From Corynebacterium deserti GIMN1.010 (GTDB taxonomy: Bacteria; Actinomycetota; Actinomycetes; Mycobacteriales; Mycobacteriaceae), in the NCBI RefSeq assembly GCF_001277995.1, contig NZ_CP009220.1:1736001-1800000 (forward strand): a DNA stretch of 64,000 nt, given 5' to 3'. Positions 37,630 through 46,756 of this stretch are shown in pieces. The position numbers and the translations under genes were made by a program. Below the pieces are notes generated by a model. That model was given only the letters and a program-made list of their open reading frames with translations. It was not told the origin of the DNA and searched no databases. Every line of letters begins with the position of its first letter. Position 1 is the first letter of the stretch.

Positions 37630-38157
37630 CTAGCTTGCTTTGACGGGCACCTGGCATACCTGCATATAAACCTCGGTAGCTAGTTGCTCACAAGCATCCG
37701 CAGTTGCCTGGCCATCAACAAACTCTTCCCAGCAGATGGTGTTGGTGGGAACAACACAGCCATGATCATAAACTTCATCGCAGATCTCGTCCCATACCTG
37801 CTCCACGCTTTCAAATGGGCCGGAGTGACGACCATGCATGATTTTCATGTCACGGAAGTGGTGCAGAACAACGTCATCGATGTCTCCGCCAGATTGGCTA
37901 AGAGCTCCTCGACGAAGCTTATCTGCCTGTGCTTCGGTGACGGGGAAACCGATCAGGATATCTACGGTGTCCGACACATCACCGAAGTAATATGCTCGCG
38001 CCGGACCAGCCGGCTCAATACCCTCCACGCGGAGGAACTTCTTTACCTCTGCATAACCGCGCTTAAAAAGCTCGGACAGGTCCTCAGACGAAAGGATCAC
38101 TCGGATTCCCACGACATCGTGGGCAGGGATCTTTTCAAACTGGGTATCAACGATCAT
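37630..38157 (-). CDS. GyrI-like/effector-binding domain protein
   Basis: A 175-residue protein of the SOUL/GyrI-like fold found as the ligand-binding domain of AraC and MerR regulators. The pattern of VVGIRVILSSEDLSELFKRG, ARAYYFGDV, DILIGFPV and HHFRDMKIMHGRHSGPFESVEQVWDEI is typical, the last with a conserved acidic residue in the ligand pocket. There is no DNA-binding domain. GAGGAAAACAAGAG precedes the ATG. Stand-alone members bind or sequester small hydrophobic ligands in other bacteria; the ligand here is unknown. Confidence 0.82.
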   Translation of the reverse strand: MIVDTQFEKIPAHDVVGIRVILSSEDLSELFKRGYAEVKKFLRVEGIEPAGPARAYYFGDVSDTVDILIGFPVTEAQADKLRRGALSQSGGDIDDVVLHHFRDMKIMHGRHSGPFESVEQVWDEICDEVYDHGCVVPTNTICWEEFVDGQATADACEQLATEVYMQVCQVPVKAS

Positions 38158-38187
38158 CTCTTGTTTTCCTCATAAGACTTAACACGT

Positions 38188-38222
38188 CCCGCACGTGGAA
38201 AGTACACAGAAAACCGTGCGGG
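38188..38222 (-). terminator. Hairpin after the permease gene
   Basis: CCCGCACG (38188-38195) pairs with CGTGCGGG (38215-38222). It lies 26 bp past the permease stop on the minus strand, within 31 bp of the next start. The tract after it is not T-rich, so termination may be partial. Confidence 0.5.
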
Positions 38223-38247
38223 CCTAGCTACATCATGATGCAGCCTA

Positions 38248-39537
38248 CTAGAACTCTGCGTTCTTGCCTTCTCCGAAGGAGACATACAGGCGTTTCATGA
38301 TTGGGTAAAGGACAATGATGCCCACTGACCCCCATGCGATGCCTTCGAGTGTGACACCAAACACGGTTAGGGTCAAGTTTCCGATACCTGCAACCAAAGC
38401 AACGGCAGCCATGGTCAAATTCACTGGATTATTGAAGTTGACATTGTTGTCCTGCCAGATGCGAATGCCGAGCATACCGATCAAACCGTAAAGGACCAAA
38501 CAAGCTCCACCTAAGACGCCAGCTGGGATGGTGAAAATAAGAGCACCGAATTTTGGAATGAAAGCAAGCGCAATCGCAGTGAAAGCTGCAACCCAGTAAG
38601 CAGCGGTGGAATAGACACGGGTAGCGGCCATCACGCCGATGTTTTCGGCGTAAGTGGTCGTACCGGATCCGCCGAAACCACCGGCCAAGGTAGTGGCAAC
38701 ACCATCAGCGATGAGGGCATCACCTGCGAGGTCATCGAGATCTTCTTTGGTCATTTCTGACACAGCCTTAACGTGTCCAACATTTTCTGCAATCAGCACG
38801 ATGATGACTGGTAGCGTGACCAAAATGGCAGACAGCTGGAATTCTGGAGTGTGGAACTGTGGCAGGCCAATCCAGGCTGCATTGCTGATGGTGTCTGCAG
38901 TACCCTCTGCGAGGTTGCCGGTGAGTGCTGCGAATACCCAGCCGATGACAACGCCAATCAAGATGCCCAGGCGTGCGATCATGCCTCGTCCTGCAACAGT
39001 GGCAATCAAGATGGCAAAAAGGGTAACGGTTGCCACGAGTGGCTGGCTGGAGAAGTTTCCAGTAGCGGTTGGGGCAAGGTTGAGTCCGATCAGTGCCACG
39101 ATGGCGCCGGTGACGGCAGGTGGCATCACTGCGTCGAGGACCTTCTTACCCGCAGCCTTGACAATAAAGCCAATGCCGATCAGGACAAGGCCTGCCACCA
39201 GGATGCCGCCGATTTGCACGCCGATGCCCTGGGCTTGGGTTGCTGTCAGCGGAGCAATGAACGCAAACGAACTGCCCAGGTACGAGGGCAGTCGATTGCG
39301 GGTGATCAATAGGAAGATAATCGTTCCTAGACCAGAGAAAAGTAGAGTTGTATTCACCGGGAAGCCGGTGAGGGTAGGTACCAGCAAGGTAGCGCCAAAC
39401 ATGGCGATCACATGCTGCATACCGATTCCGATTGTGCGTCCCCAGCTCAGGCGCTCTTTTGGAGCTACTACTGCGCCGGGGCCGATCTTTTTACCATCGC
39501 CGTGGACGGTCCATCCCCATGTTGAAGTCACGAACAT
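38248..39537 (-). CDS. uraA: NCS2 family uracil/xanthine-type permease
   Basis: A 429-residue membrane transporter of the nucleobase:cation symporter-2 family with about 12-14 membrane segments. The diagnostic pair is AENVGHVKAVSE (about 243) and GGFGGSGTTTYAENIG, the substrate-site region of UraA-like uracil permeases. The first 30 residues are hydrophilic. A minus-strand GATAAT at 39540-39545 lies two bases from the ATG at 39537; transcription would then start nearer the in-frame GTG at 39531, so the protein may be two residues shorter and leaderless. Uracil is the likeliest substrate. Confidence 0.85.
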   Translation of the reverse strand: MFVTSTWGWTVHGDGKKIGPGAVVAPKERLSWGRTIGIGMQHVIAMFGATLLVPTLTGFPVNTTLLFSGLGTIIFLLITRNRLPSYLGSSFAFIAPLTATQAQGIGVQIGGILVAGLVLIGIGFIVKAAGKKVLDAVMPPAVTGAIVALIGLNLAPTATGNFSSQPLVATVTLFAILIATVAGRGMIARLGILIGVVIGWVFAALTGNLAEGTADTISNAAWIGLPQFHTPEFQLSAILVTLPVIIVLIAENVGHVKAVSEMTKEDLDDLAGDALIADGVATTLAGGFGGSGTTTYAENIGVMAATRVYSTAAYWVAAFTAIALAFIPKFGALIFTIPAGVLGGACLVLYGLIGMLGIRIWQDNNVNFNNPVNLTMAAVALVAGIGNLTLTVFGVTLEGIAWGSVGIIVLYPIMKRLYVSFGEGKNAEF

Positions 39538-39616
39538 TTATTATCGTGCCCGTAGGGGCGTCTTGGGAAATCGACAGGCACTTTTGCCCAGGATATAATC
39601 CGATTTCGACGTAGTG

Positions 39617-41137
39617 TTAGCGCTCCGATTCCTCTACCTTGTAGCTGTCTAGTTCCTGGGCGAGTTGCTGCGGGATACGGACATCAACGAGCGTTCCGTC
39701 TTCGGCATATTGCTCGCTGAGGACAGTTCCATATTGGTGAAGCCTGGACACGATATCACCGCGCGTGAATGGAATCTTAAGCAGCACATGTGCATCACGG
39801 GAGTTCAGGAACACTTCAATGCGTGCCTCAAGCTCCTTGATTCCCTCACCGGTGAGTGCGGAAACAAACACAACGTCATCAAGAGCGTGGCGCAGCTCGG
39901 CCAGAGTCAAAGGATCAGCCTGATCAATCTTGTTGACCACGATGATTTCTGGGGGTGGCACCGCGCCGGTTGAGCGCACGATATCGCTAATCACTGTATT
40001 AACAGCATCAATCTGCTTGAGTGGAAATGGATCGGAGCCATCCACCACGTGCAGCATCAAATCAGCTTCAACGACTTCTTCCAAGGTCGATTTGAACGCC
40101 TCCACAAGTGACGTGGGCAGGTGACGCACAAAGCCAACGGTGTCGGTGAAGACAACGTTGCGGCCGTCGGCAAGCTCTGCTTTACGCGTAGTGGGATCCA
40201 GCGTTGCAAACAGCGCGTTTTCCACCAGCACGCCAGCGCCAGTCATGGCATTAATAAGCGAAGACTTGCCGGCGTTGGTGTAACCCGCAATTGCAATTTG
40301 CGGAACCATTGATCCGGAACGCTGCGCACGCTTAATGGAACGAGAAGTATCAAGTCCTGCGAGCTCTCGACGAAGGCGAGCCATATCGGCACGCAGGCGA
40401 CGTCGATCCGCCTCAATCTTGGTTTCACCAGGACCACGAAGGCCCACACCGCCGTTGGAACCTGCACGGCCACCGGCCTGTCGGGACAGGTTGCCACCCC
40501 AACCACGCACACGGGTGATCAAGTATTCCATCTGCGCTAGCGCAACTTGTGCTTTACCTTCACGGGACTTCGCGTGCTGGGCGAAGATATCAAGAATCAA
40601 CATGGTGCGGTCAATCACCTTAATGTTGAGTTCGCGTTCAAGTGCCACCAACTGGGAAGGGCTCAGCTCACCATCACAGACCACGGTGTCAGCACCGGTG
40701 GCGTCAATAATCTCCTTCAGCTCACGGACTTTACCGGAACCGATGTAGGTACCTGGGTCTGGTTTGTCGCGTTTTTGGTAGAGCGATTCAATCACTTCTG
40801 CGCCAGCGGTATCGGCTAGTGCTGCGAGCTCAGCAAGGCTCGCGTCAATTTCAGCGGTGGTACCTTCGGCCCACACGCCAACTAAAATAACGCGCTCAAG
40901 GCGGAGCTTTCGGTACTCAACCTCGTAGCCGTCAGCTGCTTCATCTGCATGGATTTCGGTTTCACGCCGACGCAGCGCGTCTCTGGCCTCAAGATCAAGG
41001 TCACCCGTGGAGGGTTCTGCAGATCGAACAAGGCCACCTAAATCAAAACCAGAGGTTTCTTCCGGAACTGTATTTTTGTGATGCTTAAAAGCCTGAGCTA
41101 AGAGATCATCGTGACTAATGTTTTTCTTTTCATCCAT
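39617..41137 (-). CDS. hflX: Ribosome-associated GTPase HflX
   Basis: A 506-residue GTPase that splits stalled ribosomes. The N-terminal nucleotide-binding domain contains DTAGAEVIESLYQKRDKPDPGTYIGSGK. The GTPase domain has G1 GYTNAGKS, G3 DTVGFVRHLP, G4 NKID and the helical SRQAGGRAGSNGGVGLRGPGETKIE loop (split) before it. The first 70 residues are an actinobacterial extension. It is next to the miaA-dapF region as in mycobacteria. No strong ribosome site is seen; AATAGT six bases before the ATG could be a -10 box. Confidence 0.95.
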   Translation of the reverse strand: MDEKKNISHDDLLAQAFKHHKNTVPEETSGFDLGGLVRSAEPSTGDLDLEARDALRRRETEIHADEAADGYEVEYRKLRLERVILVGVWAEGTTAEIDASLAELAALADTAGAEVIESLYQKRDKPDPGTYIGSGKVRELKEIIDATGADTVVCDGELSPSQLVALERELNIKVIDRTMLILDIFAQHAKSREGKAQVALAQMEYLITRVRGWGGNLSRQAGGRAGSNGGVGLRGPGETKIEADRRRLRADMARLRRELAGLDTSRSIKRAQRSGSMVPQIAIAGYTNAGKSSLINAMTGAGVLVENALFATLDPTTRKAELADGRNVVFTDTVGFVRHLPTSLVEAFKSTLEEVVEADLMLHVVDGSDPFPLKQIDAVNTVISDIVRSTGAVPPPEIIVVNKIDQADPLTLAELRHALDDVVFVSALTGEGIKELEARIEVFLNSRDAHVLLKIPFTRGDIVSRLHQYGTVLSEQYAEDGTLVDVRIPQQLAQELDSYKVEESER

Positions 41138-41319
41138 TGTTTAACTATTGTTTCATGCCTTTTAGTGGTTTAGCTAGATCGCGGCGGATGCTGTAAGCGA
41201 ACACCGCGTTAGGTTGCAATACAAACACCAACCCACGGGCAGTTATTCCCCCACGATTCACTCGAAGTGGCAGACTTTTGTCACGTTAACGAAAAGTGAC
41301 TAGTAGCTGGTTGGAGGGC

Positions 41320-41325
41320 TACACT
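41320..41325 (+). promoter_or_regulatory. -10 box for a leaderless transcript
   Basis: TACACT ends seven bases before the ATG at 41333. No ribosome site is present. Confidence 0.6.
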
Positions 41326-41332
41326 ATTGGCC

Positions 41333-42088
41333 ATGACTAGCGATCTGAAGACAATCGGCATGGATTTTGCCAAATGGCAGGATGCGGTAGAGGCAGCGAT
41401 CGCCTCGGAACGCCTCGAAGTAACCGGTGAAGTCCGTGGCGGCCAGCTCATTCAATTCTCCGATGATTCCGGAGCACAGATCAATATCTTGGCCGTTGAG
41501 CCGTTTGCCACCTTCGCTGGATTTAACTCAGCAACCATTGCATACGGACATGTCAGCATGATTAATGATGTCCTGGCACTCGTCGACATCATCGATCCTT
41601 TTGGCACCCCAGTTGCCACCATTACATGCAATCTCGCACAGGGACCTTTGCTTGTCGACGAGCCCGTGCAGCGTTGGCAGCAGCTGCGTATCACTGCGCT
41701 GGGGGTCGATGTCTCGGTTCACACAAATAGCGACGACTACATCCGTAATGGTGGGGAAACTGTCCCCATGGTTCATTCCGAGGGTGCGGAGAAGGTTGCG
41801 AGTGGTAGCGGTGCAGTTATCCCTGACGCCTCTGCAGAATTTTCCGCTCGCGTACTCTCCTCTGAGTACCGCACCAATTCTCTGACTGGTCAGCGCTTCA
41901 TCCACGCCACCGTTGATGGTCCTTTCGCGTTTGATGTCTGCCTTCCTGACGCAGCTGAACTCCCAGCACGCGACAGCGTTCTCGCTGGAACCGCCATGCT
42001 CACTGCTGCCGTGATCCCTACTGAAGTTACTGGTTGCGGTGGCTCCGGCGGATGCGGTTCAGGAGGATGTGGCTGTGGTGGTCACTAG
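41333..42088 (+). CDS. Conserved protein with Cys/Gly-rich C-terminal tail
   Basis: A 251-residue protein of unknown function. The body is a beta-rich globular sequence (FSDDSGAQINILAVEPF, ATITCNLAQGPLLVDEPVQRWQQL) with a second strand-rich part near residue 180. The tail reads GCGGSGGCGSGGCGCGGH: four Cys, most in Gly-rich turns, and a terminal His. This looks like a metal-binding or redox tail. The ATG at 41333 is chosen for the leaderless -10 box at 41320; the GTG/ATG at 41327 has no support. A terminator follows at 42139. Confidence 0.75.
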   Translation: MTSDLKTIGMDFAKWQDAVEAAIASERLEVTGEVRGGQLIQFSDDSGAQINILAVEPFATFAGFNSATIAYGHVSMINDVLALVDIIDPFGTPVATITCNLAQGPLLVDEPVQRWQQLRITALGVDVSVHTNSDDYIRNGGETVPMVHSEGAEKVASGSGAVIPDASAEFSARVLSSEYRTNSLTGQRFIHATVDGPFAFDVCLPDAAELPARDSVLAGTAMLTAAVIPTEVTGCGGSGGCGSGGCGCGGH

Positions 42089-42138
42089 AAGTCACTAAAG
42101 GCCAGTAAAAGCCACAAATCCGCCATCTATAGCCACCC

Positions 42139-42178
42139 CTGCCGATGCATGAACTGCATCGGCAGTTATTATTTTCAC
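42139..42178 (+). terminator. Terminator after the Cys-tail gene
   Basis: CTGCCGATGCA (42139-42149) pairs perfectly with TGCATCGGCAG (42155-42165), followed by TTATTATTTT. Confidence 0.9.
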
Positions 42179-42276
42179 GTTATGGAAAAGTGCAATTGAT
42201 TACACCAACGCCTAAAATGTTGAACAAGACATAAGTAATGCGTCAACGTGTGAGATTGAGGGAGGAGGCGGGAACC

Positions 42277-42816
42277 GTGGGAGAACAGTTGCCCTTTGCC
42301 GATGGTTCCCACTCCCCCAAATGGCCATATGCTGTCATCTGCTTATGCTGTGTTCTCTTAGTTCTTTGGCTTAAGGGCCCCGGACTTCTCATTGCGGCGA
42401 TCATCCTGGTCGCCACGTGGAGCATCTCCCGAATGCGCACCACCACCCCTGAAGTGGAATCGTTGCGAACATCTATCAGACTGTCTGCCGAAGACATTTC
42501 AGATGTGCAAAAAGAGTGGGCTGCATTCCTGAGCGGGGCGGATTCGGATTCTTTAGCTGATCGCACGCTCACGCGTCCCGCGCTTGCTGATCCCGATTGC
42601 GGAGATCCTGCCATCGAGAAATTCCACTTTGAAATCAGCAACGCCAATAGGTTCTTGGGTCGCCTGGAGGCGCGCCTGCAGCAATCGTTATTGACCAGTG
42701 AATTAGAAACACTGCTCAAGGTCACCGATGAACGCGCCCTCGATCTGCGCGAAACCTGGTTGAGTGCCAGAAAAGCGGCCCATCGGTTGGGCCCCAACTA
42801 CAAGAAAGAGCTTTAG
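42277..42816 (+). CDS. Small two-helix membrane protein, unknown
   Basis: A 179-residue protein. Two hydrophobic helices (about residues 19-56) form a hairpin, followed by a helical, charged C-terminal domain ([23 protein letters not shown], ending in basic residues). The GTG at 42277 has GGAGGAGG seven to eight bases upstream, which favours it over the ATG at 42238 that would add 13 residues. Its last four bases overlap the stop of the converging dapF. The family is not recognised. Confidence 0.7.
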   Translation: MGEQLPFADGSHSPKWPYAVICLCCVLLVLWLKGPGLLIAAIILVATWSISRMRTTTPEVESLRTSIRLSAEDISDVQKEWAAFLSGADSDSLADRTLTRPALADPDCGDPAIEKFHFEISNANRFLGRLEARLQQSLLTSELETLLKVTDERALDLRETWLSARKAAHRLGPNYKKEL

Positions 42817-43655
42817 AGCGTTACCTCACCAAGCGCCAAGATTTTGCTGGGGCCTGTCAAGGTAGAGCCGGTTTCGGTGATTTCTACTTCAACTTCGCCA
42901 CCTGGGACGCGAACGGTAACAACACCTTCGCCCTCGCCCGCATCAGCTAGCACTGCACGCGCAGCTGCAACAGTTCCAGTACCGCAGGAACGGGTTTCGC
43001 CCACCCCACGTTCCCACACGCGCATATTGGTGATGCCATCCTGCAGTTCGGTGACAATTTCCACGTTCACCCCATGAGGGAAAAAGTCGGTGTCAAAGTC
43101 CGGAGCCTTAAGCTCCAGCTTCGTCAACGCTTCAGCCGTGAGCCCTGGAACAACACAGGCAAGGTGTGGATTGCCCATGTCAACACCTAATCCGGCATAT
43201 GTTTGTTCGTCAATCTGGCAAGTGGACAGTCCGGTAACTTCTGCCTCGCCCATCTCGACGCGGACGGTGGCATCAAATTTATCGGCAGAAAGCACCTCGA
43301 CGTGGCGCAGCCCGGCGCGCGTGCCGATATCAAAACTGGTGGTGTCTACAAGTCCACGGGAGTAGAGCCAGTGGGAAAACAAGCGGACACCGTTGCCACA
43401 CATCTCGGCCAAGGAGCCGTCGGCGTTGCGGTAATCCATGAACCACAGCTCTGGATCGATGGAAAGTCCAGTTGAGTCAGCGATGTGCTTAGCCTTGACG
43501 ACGCGAAGAATGCCATCAGCACCAATTCCTGCGCGACGGTCACACAGCTGTGCCACCATCTGTGGGGTGAGATCTAATTGAGCATCCTCATCTGAGATGA
43601 TGATGAAGTCATTTTCGGTGGCATGGCCTTTGGCAAAAAAGATCGCTTGATTCAC
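42813..43655 (-). CDS. dapF: Diaminopimelate epimerase
   Basis: A 280-residue enzyme that converts LL- to meso-diaminopimelate for lysine and peptidoglycan. The two catalytic Cys lie in EMCGNGVR (about 91) and RSCGTGT (about 226), and [11 protein letters not shown] is at the N-terminus. The start GTG at 43655 has a perfect TAGAAT seven bases upstream, overlapping the miaA stop region, so dapF is leaderless and has its own promoter. miaA lies upstream. Confidence 0.95.
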   Translation of the reverse strand: MNQAIFFAKGHATENDFIIISDEDAQLDLTPQMVAQLCDRRAGIGADGILRVVKAKHIADSTGLSIDPELWFMDYRNADGSLAEMCGNGVRLFSHWLYSRGLVDTTSFDIGTRAGLRHVEVLSADKFDATVRVEMGEAEVTGLSTCQIDEQTYAGLGVDMGNPHLACVVPGLTAEALTKLELKAPDFDTDFFPHGVNVEIVTELQDGITNMRVWERGVGETRSCGTGTVAAARAVLADAGEGEGVVTVRVPGGEVEVEITETGSTLTGPSKILALGEVTL

Positions 43656-43660
43656 GTGGC

Positions 43661-44569
43661 TTATTCTAGACCCAAAAGTGCGTGCGCTTGTGCGAAGGTA
43701 TCACCAGCTGCGTCAATCCAGGTCACTCGCGGGTCTCTATTGAACCAACTGCGTTGTCGACGCACATATCGGCGCGTGCCGGTGATGGTGCGATCGATGG
43801 CTTCTTCCAAGGAAAGAGAACCGCCCAAGTACTGGAGCACCTGGGCATAGCCGATGGCGCGGCCAGCAGTGGAATCGGTAATCAGTCCGTGGTTGGCCAC
43901 CAAATCTTTCACCTCTTCGACGAAACCGCGTTCAAACATCAGGTTGGTGCGCAATTCGATTCGGGGGTTGAGCCATTCTGGTGTGGTTTTCAGCCCGATG
44001 ATGCGGGTTCCCCAGCGCGGCGGAGCATCTTTGGGGGGCTGGCTTGCTTGGAAAGGCTGTCCTGTAAGTTCAATGACTTCCAAAGCACGGACGGTACGGC
44101 GAGGATCATTGTCTTCAATGATGGCGGCGGCCTCTGGATCGATGGCTGCAAGTTCTCCATGGAGGGCACCAATACCGATCTCGGCTAGTCGGCGTTCGTA
44201 TTTTTCTCGCACATGGGTGTCGGTGGGTGGGAATTGCCAATCATCGACAAGTGATTGGACATACAGCATTGATCCACCCACCAGGATCGGTGTTTTGCCG
44301 CGGCTTAAAATGTCATCCACATCAGCAACTGCATCACTTTGAAAGCGTGCAACAGATGCCGTTTCAGTAACGTCCCAGACGTCAAGCTGGTGGTGGACAA
44401 TGCCTTCGCGCTCTTCCACGGTGAGCTTGGCTGTACCAATGTCCATGCCGCGGTAGAGCTGCATGGAATCAACGTTGACTACTTCCCCATCCAGTGCATG
44501 GGCAAGGGCAATTCCCAGTGCTGATTTTCCTGAGGCGGTGGGTCCTACCACGGCGATTGGTTGGTGCAC
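43661..44569 (-). CDS. miaA: tRNA dimethylallyltransferase
   Basis: A 302-residue enzyme that prenylates A37 of tRNAs reading codons that start with U. The P-loop is GPTASGKS (9-16), the dimethylallyl-diphosphate site VDSMQLYRG (33-41), and the tRNA-contact region has RDGE-like [18 protein letters not shown]. The start is GTG. The product is the substrate for MiaB, encoded at 48.5-50.2 kb. dapF follows. Confidence 0.96.
   Translation of the reverse strand: MHQPIAVVGPTASGKSALGIALAHALDGEVVNVDSMQLYRGMDIGTAKLTVEEREGIVHHQLDVWDVTETASVARFQSDAVADVDDILSRGKTPILVGGSMLYVQSLVDDWQFPPTDTHVREKYERRLAEIGIGALHGELAAIDPEAAAIIEDNDPRRTVRALEVIELTGQPFQASQPPKDAPPRWGTRIIGLKTTPEWLNPRIELRTNLMFERGFVEEVKDLVANHGLITDSTAGRAIGYAQVLQYLGGSLSLEEAIDRTITGTRRYVRRQRSWFNRDPRVTWIDAAGDTFAQAHALLGLE
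43663..43668 (-). promoter_or_regulatory. -10 box of dapF inside the miaA 3' end
   Basis: On the minus strand TAGAAT ends seven bases before the dapF GTG. It overlaps the last codons of miaA. Confidence 0.75.
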
Positions 44570-44584
44570 AGTTCTCGATTCTTT

Positions 44585-45196
44585 CTAGATTCCAAAAGTC
44601 CATCGGGCAAGATAGCGTCCCACGCCGTGGGTGTCGTCGGCGTCGACCAGCTCGGCGTCAATGACGTGTGGCGCAAGGGTTGCTAGTTCTAGCCAGAGAT
44701 CGGGTTCGCGGACGGAGGCGTCGATAAGCGACTTTTTGCTGGGCACCTGCCCGGGTGAGCCCTGCAACATGGTGCGGCACCACGCGTCCATCTCTTGCGC
44801 GCCGGGGACGAGCGCGGAAGGCGCGCGGGCAGTAAGGCCGGTGGGGCCATCAACAGACACCAGAGTCAATGCGAAGGGGTTGATTTCTCCTAATTTCCCG
44901 CGGGTGTTAGCCACCCTACTTTCAAACGAACCCAACACGTAGCGCTGTACGATTTCTGCCAGGTGGTGTCCGCCCGATACCTCGATCTCCGGCGCTCCCC
45001 ATGCTTTCAGGCTGCCAGTATGCGCCGTGTACCACTGGTCCGACTGCGATCCGACCAATTCCACGTCACGCGCGTCAATACACTCACCCACAGCTCGACG
45101 GGTTGCGTGTAACAGCCTGGCGCCTGCCTTATCCGCGGGTGCCATCTCTGGAATAAGGGCAGGGCTGCCAGACATGATGATGAGCGTTGCATTCAC
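44585..45196 (-). CDS. Conserved protein next to miaA, extradiol-dioxygenase-like fold
   Basis: A 203-residue protein resembling the alanine-rich gene that precedes miaA in mycobacteria (Rv2728c-like) and is often labelled class III extradiol ring-cleavage dioxygenase-like. It lacks obvious metal-ligand His pairs of true dioxygenases apart from GGHHLAE. The GTG at 45196 has minus-strand TAGGGT seven bases upstream (45204-45209), so a leaderless start is likely; an earlier ATG at 45220 would add eight residues. It is followed by miaA after 15 bp. Function unknown. Confidence 0.7.
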   Translation of the reverse strand: MNATLIIMSGSPALIPEMAPADKAGARLLHATRRAVGECIDARDVELVGSQSDQWYTAHTGSLKAWGAPEIEVSGGHHLAEIVQRYVLGSFESRVANTRGKLGEINPFALTLVSVDGPTGLTARAPSALVPGAQEMDAWCRTMLQGSPGQVPSKKSLIDASVREPDLWLELATLAPHVIDAELVDADDTHGVGRYLARWTFGI

Positions 45197-45382
45197 GTGC
45201 TCCACCCTATCGCGATCCAATCATGCGCACGCCACACCCCACACCACAGGCGAACTTTTTAAATGTAGTGCACCCTATCTAGCTGACACCTAAGTACGCA
45301 CGTTGTATGTTTAATAAACGTAAATCGAGTTTCGGCGGCCGTGTCGCGCGGCCAGTTCACCCTACGCTTTAAGGATCAACCA

Positions 45383-46756
45383 ATGACTGAGAACCAGACT
45401 CCCAGCTCCACCCCTGCACCGAAGCCGGGCCCACGCCCAGGACCTCGGCCAGGACCTCGACCTGGACCTCGACCTGGTGCTCAGGTTGCCTCCCCGAAGG
45501 TGGCGGCTGCAACTCCCGCTCCCACCCCAAAGACCACCAATGATCCCTCCAAGTTTGGTCGCGTTGAGGCAGACGGTTCCGCATACGTGGTCACCTCTGC
45601 TGGCGAGCGCTTGATAGGTTCTTGGCAGGCAGGCACCCCTGAAGAGGGGCTGGCGCACTACGGTGCTCGTTTTGATGATCTGGCCACTGAAGTCGAACTC
45701 ATGGAGCACCGCCTGGTGTCCCACCCAGACGATGCCACCTCCATCCGCACCAAGGCTGAGGAACTCAAAGCCACGTTGCCAACTGTTGCGGCGATTGGTG
45801 ATCTTGACGGTGTGGAAGCTCGCCTGAACAAGATCATCAACAACTCCGAAGAAGCCAACGCTCGTGCAAAGGAGCAAAAAGCTAAAAACCGTGAGGCTGC
45901 AATAGCCCGCAAGGAAGAACTCGCTGCTGAGGCAGAGTCTTTGGCTGAGAACTCCTCCGATTGGAAGGGTGCGGGCGACCGTATCCGCGCCATCTTGGAT
46001 GAGTGGAAGTCCATCCACGGCATCGACCGCAAAACCGATGATGAGCTGTGGAAGCGTTACTCCCGCGCACGTGATTCCTTCAACCGTCGCCGTGGCGCAC
46101 ACTTTGCTGATTTGGATCGCAGCCGCGCAACCGCTCGCAAGCTGAAGGAAGAGCTCGTCGAGCGTGCCAACGCGCTCAAGGAGTCCACTGAGTGGAATGA
46201 CACCGCGCGCGCATTCCGCGATCTCATGGGTGAGTGGAAGGCTGCTGGCCGCGCTCCTCGCGACATCGATGACAAACTGTGGGCTGCGTTCAAGGCTGCG
46301 CAGGACTTCTTCTTTGACAAGCGCAACGCTGTGGCCAAGGAACGCGACCAAGAATTTGAATCCAACGCTTCGGCAAAGCAGGCGCTGCTGGATGAGTACG
46401 ATGCCCAAATCAACCCTGAGCAGGGTCTTGAAGCTGCACGCACCAAGCTACGTGAGCTGCAGGAAAAGTGGGAGGAAATCGGCTACGTTCCACGCGGCCA
46501 GGTGCGCGAATTCGAAGACAAGATCGCCGTGCTGGAAAAGCGTGTCTCCGAAGCTGAAGAATCCCAGTGGCGTCGCACCGACCCTGAGGCTCAGGCACGT
46601 GCCGATCAGTTCTCCGCAAAGGTCGCAGAGTTCAACGCCCAGGCAGACGCTGCAGAAGCCAAGGGCAACACCAAGAAGGCCGAGAAGCTGCGCGCCCAGG
46701 CTGCTCAGTGGGAAGAGTGGTCACGCGCTGCTCACGAGGCAGTTGACCAGCTCTAA
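45383..46756 (+). CDS. DUF349 protein with Pro-rich N-terminus
   Basis: A 457-residue protein. Residues 14-29 are a repeated GPRP stretch encoded by near-identical 12-bp units. The rest is long helical DUF349 repeats, each with a WK(S/A)xG-like signature (WKGAGDRIRAIL, WKAAGRAPRDIDDKLW, WEEIGYVPRG), rich in charged coiled coil. DUF349 proteins are widespread and may bind nucleic acid or RNA-processing partners, but the function is not settled. AAGGA is seven bases before the ATG at 45383. The next gene begins right after the stop, so they are co-transcribed. Confidence 0.85.
   Translation: MTENQTPSSTPAPKPGPRPGPRPGPRPGPRPGAQVASPKVAAATPAPTPKTTNDPSKFGRVEADGSAYVVTSAGERLIGSWQAGTPEEGLAHYGARFDDLATEVELMEHRLVSHPDDATSIRTKAEELKATLPTVAAIGDLDGVEARLNKIINNSEEANARAKEQKAKNREAAIARKEELAAEAESLAENSSDWKGAGDRIRAILDEWKSIHGIDRKTDDELWKRYSRARDSFNRRRGAHFADLDRSRATARKLKEELVERANALKESTEWNDTARAFRDLMGEWKAAGRAPRDIDDKLWAAFKAAQDFFFDKRNAVAKERDQEFESNASAKQALLDEYDAQINPEQGLEAARTKLRELQEKWEEIGYVPRGQVREFEDKIAVLEKRVSEAEESQWRRTDPEAQARADQFSAKVAEFNAQADAAEAKGNTKKAEKLRAQAAQWEEWSRAAHEAVDQL

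Noticed and set aside
38654..39598. 314-residue open frame opposite the permease gene
   Set aside because: Antisense shadow of the permease coding sequence; low-complexity residues and no family match.
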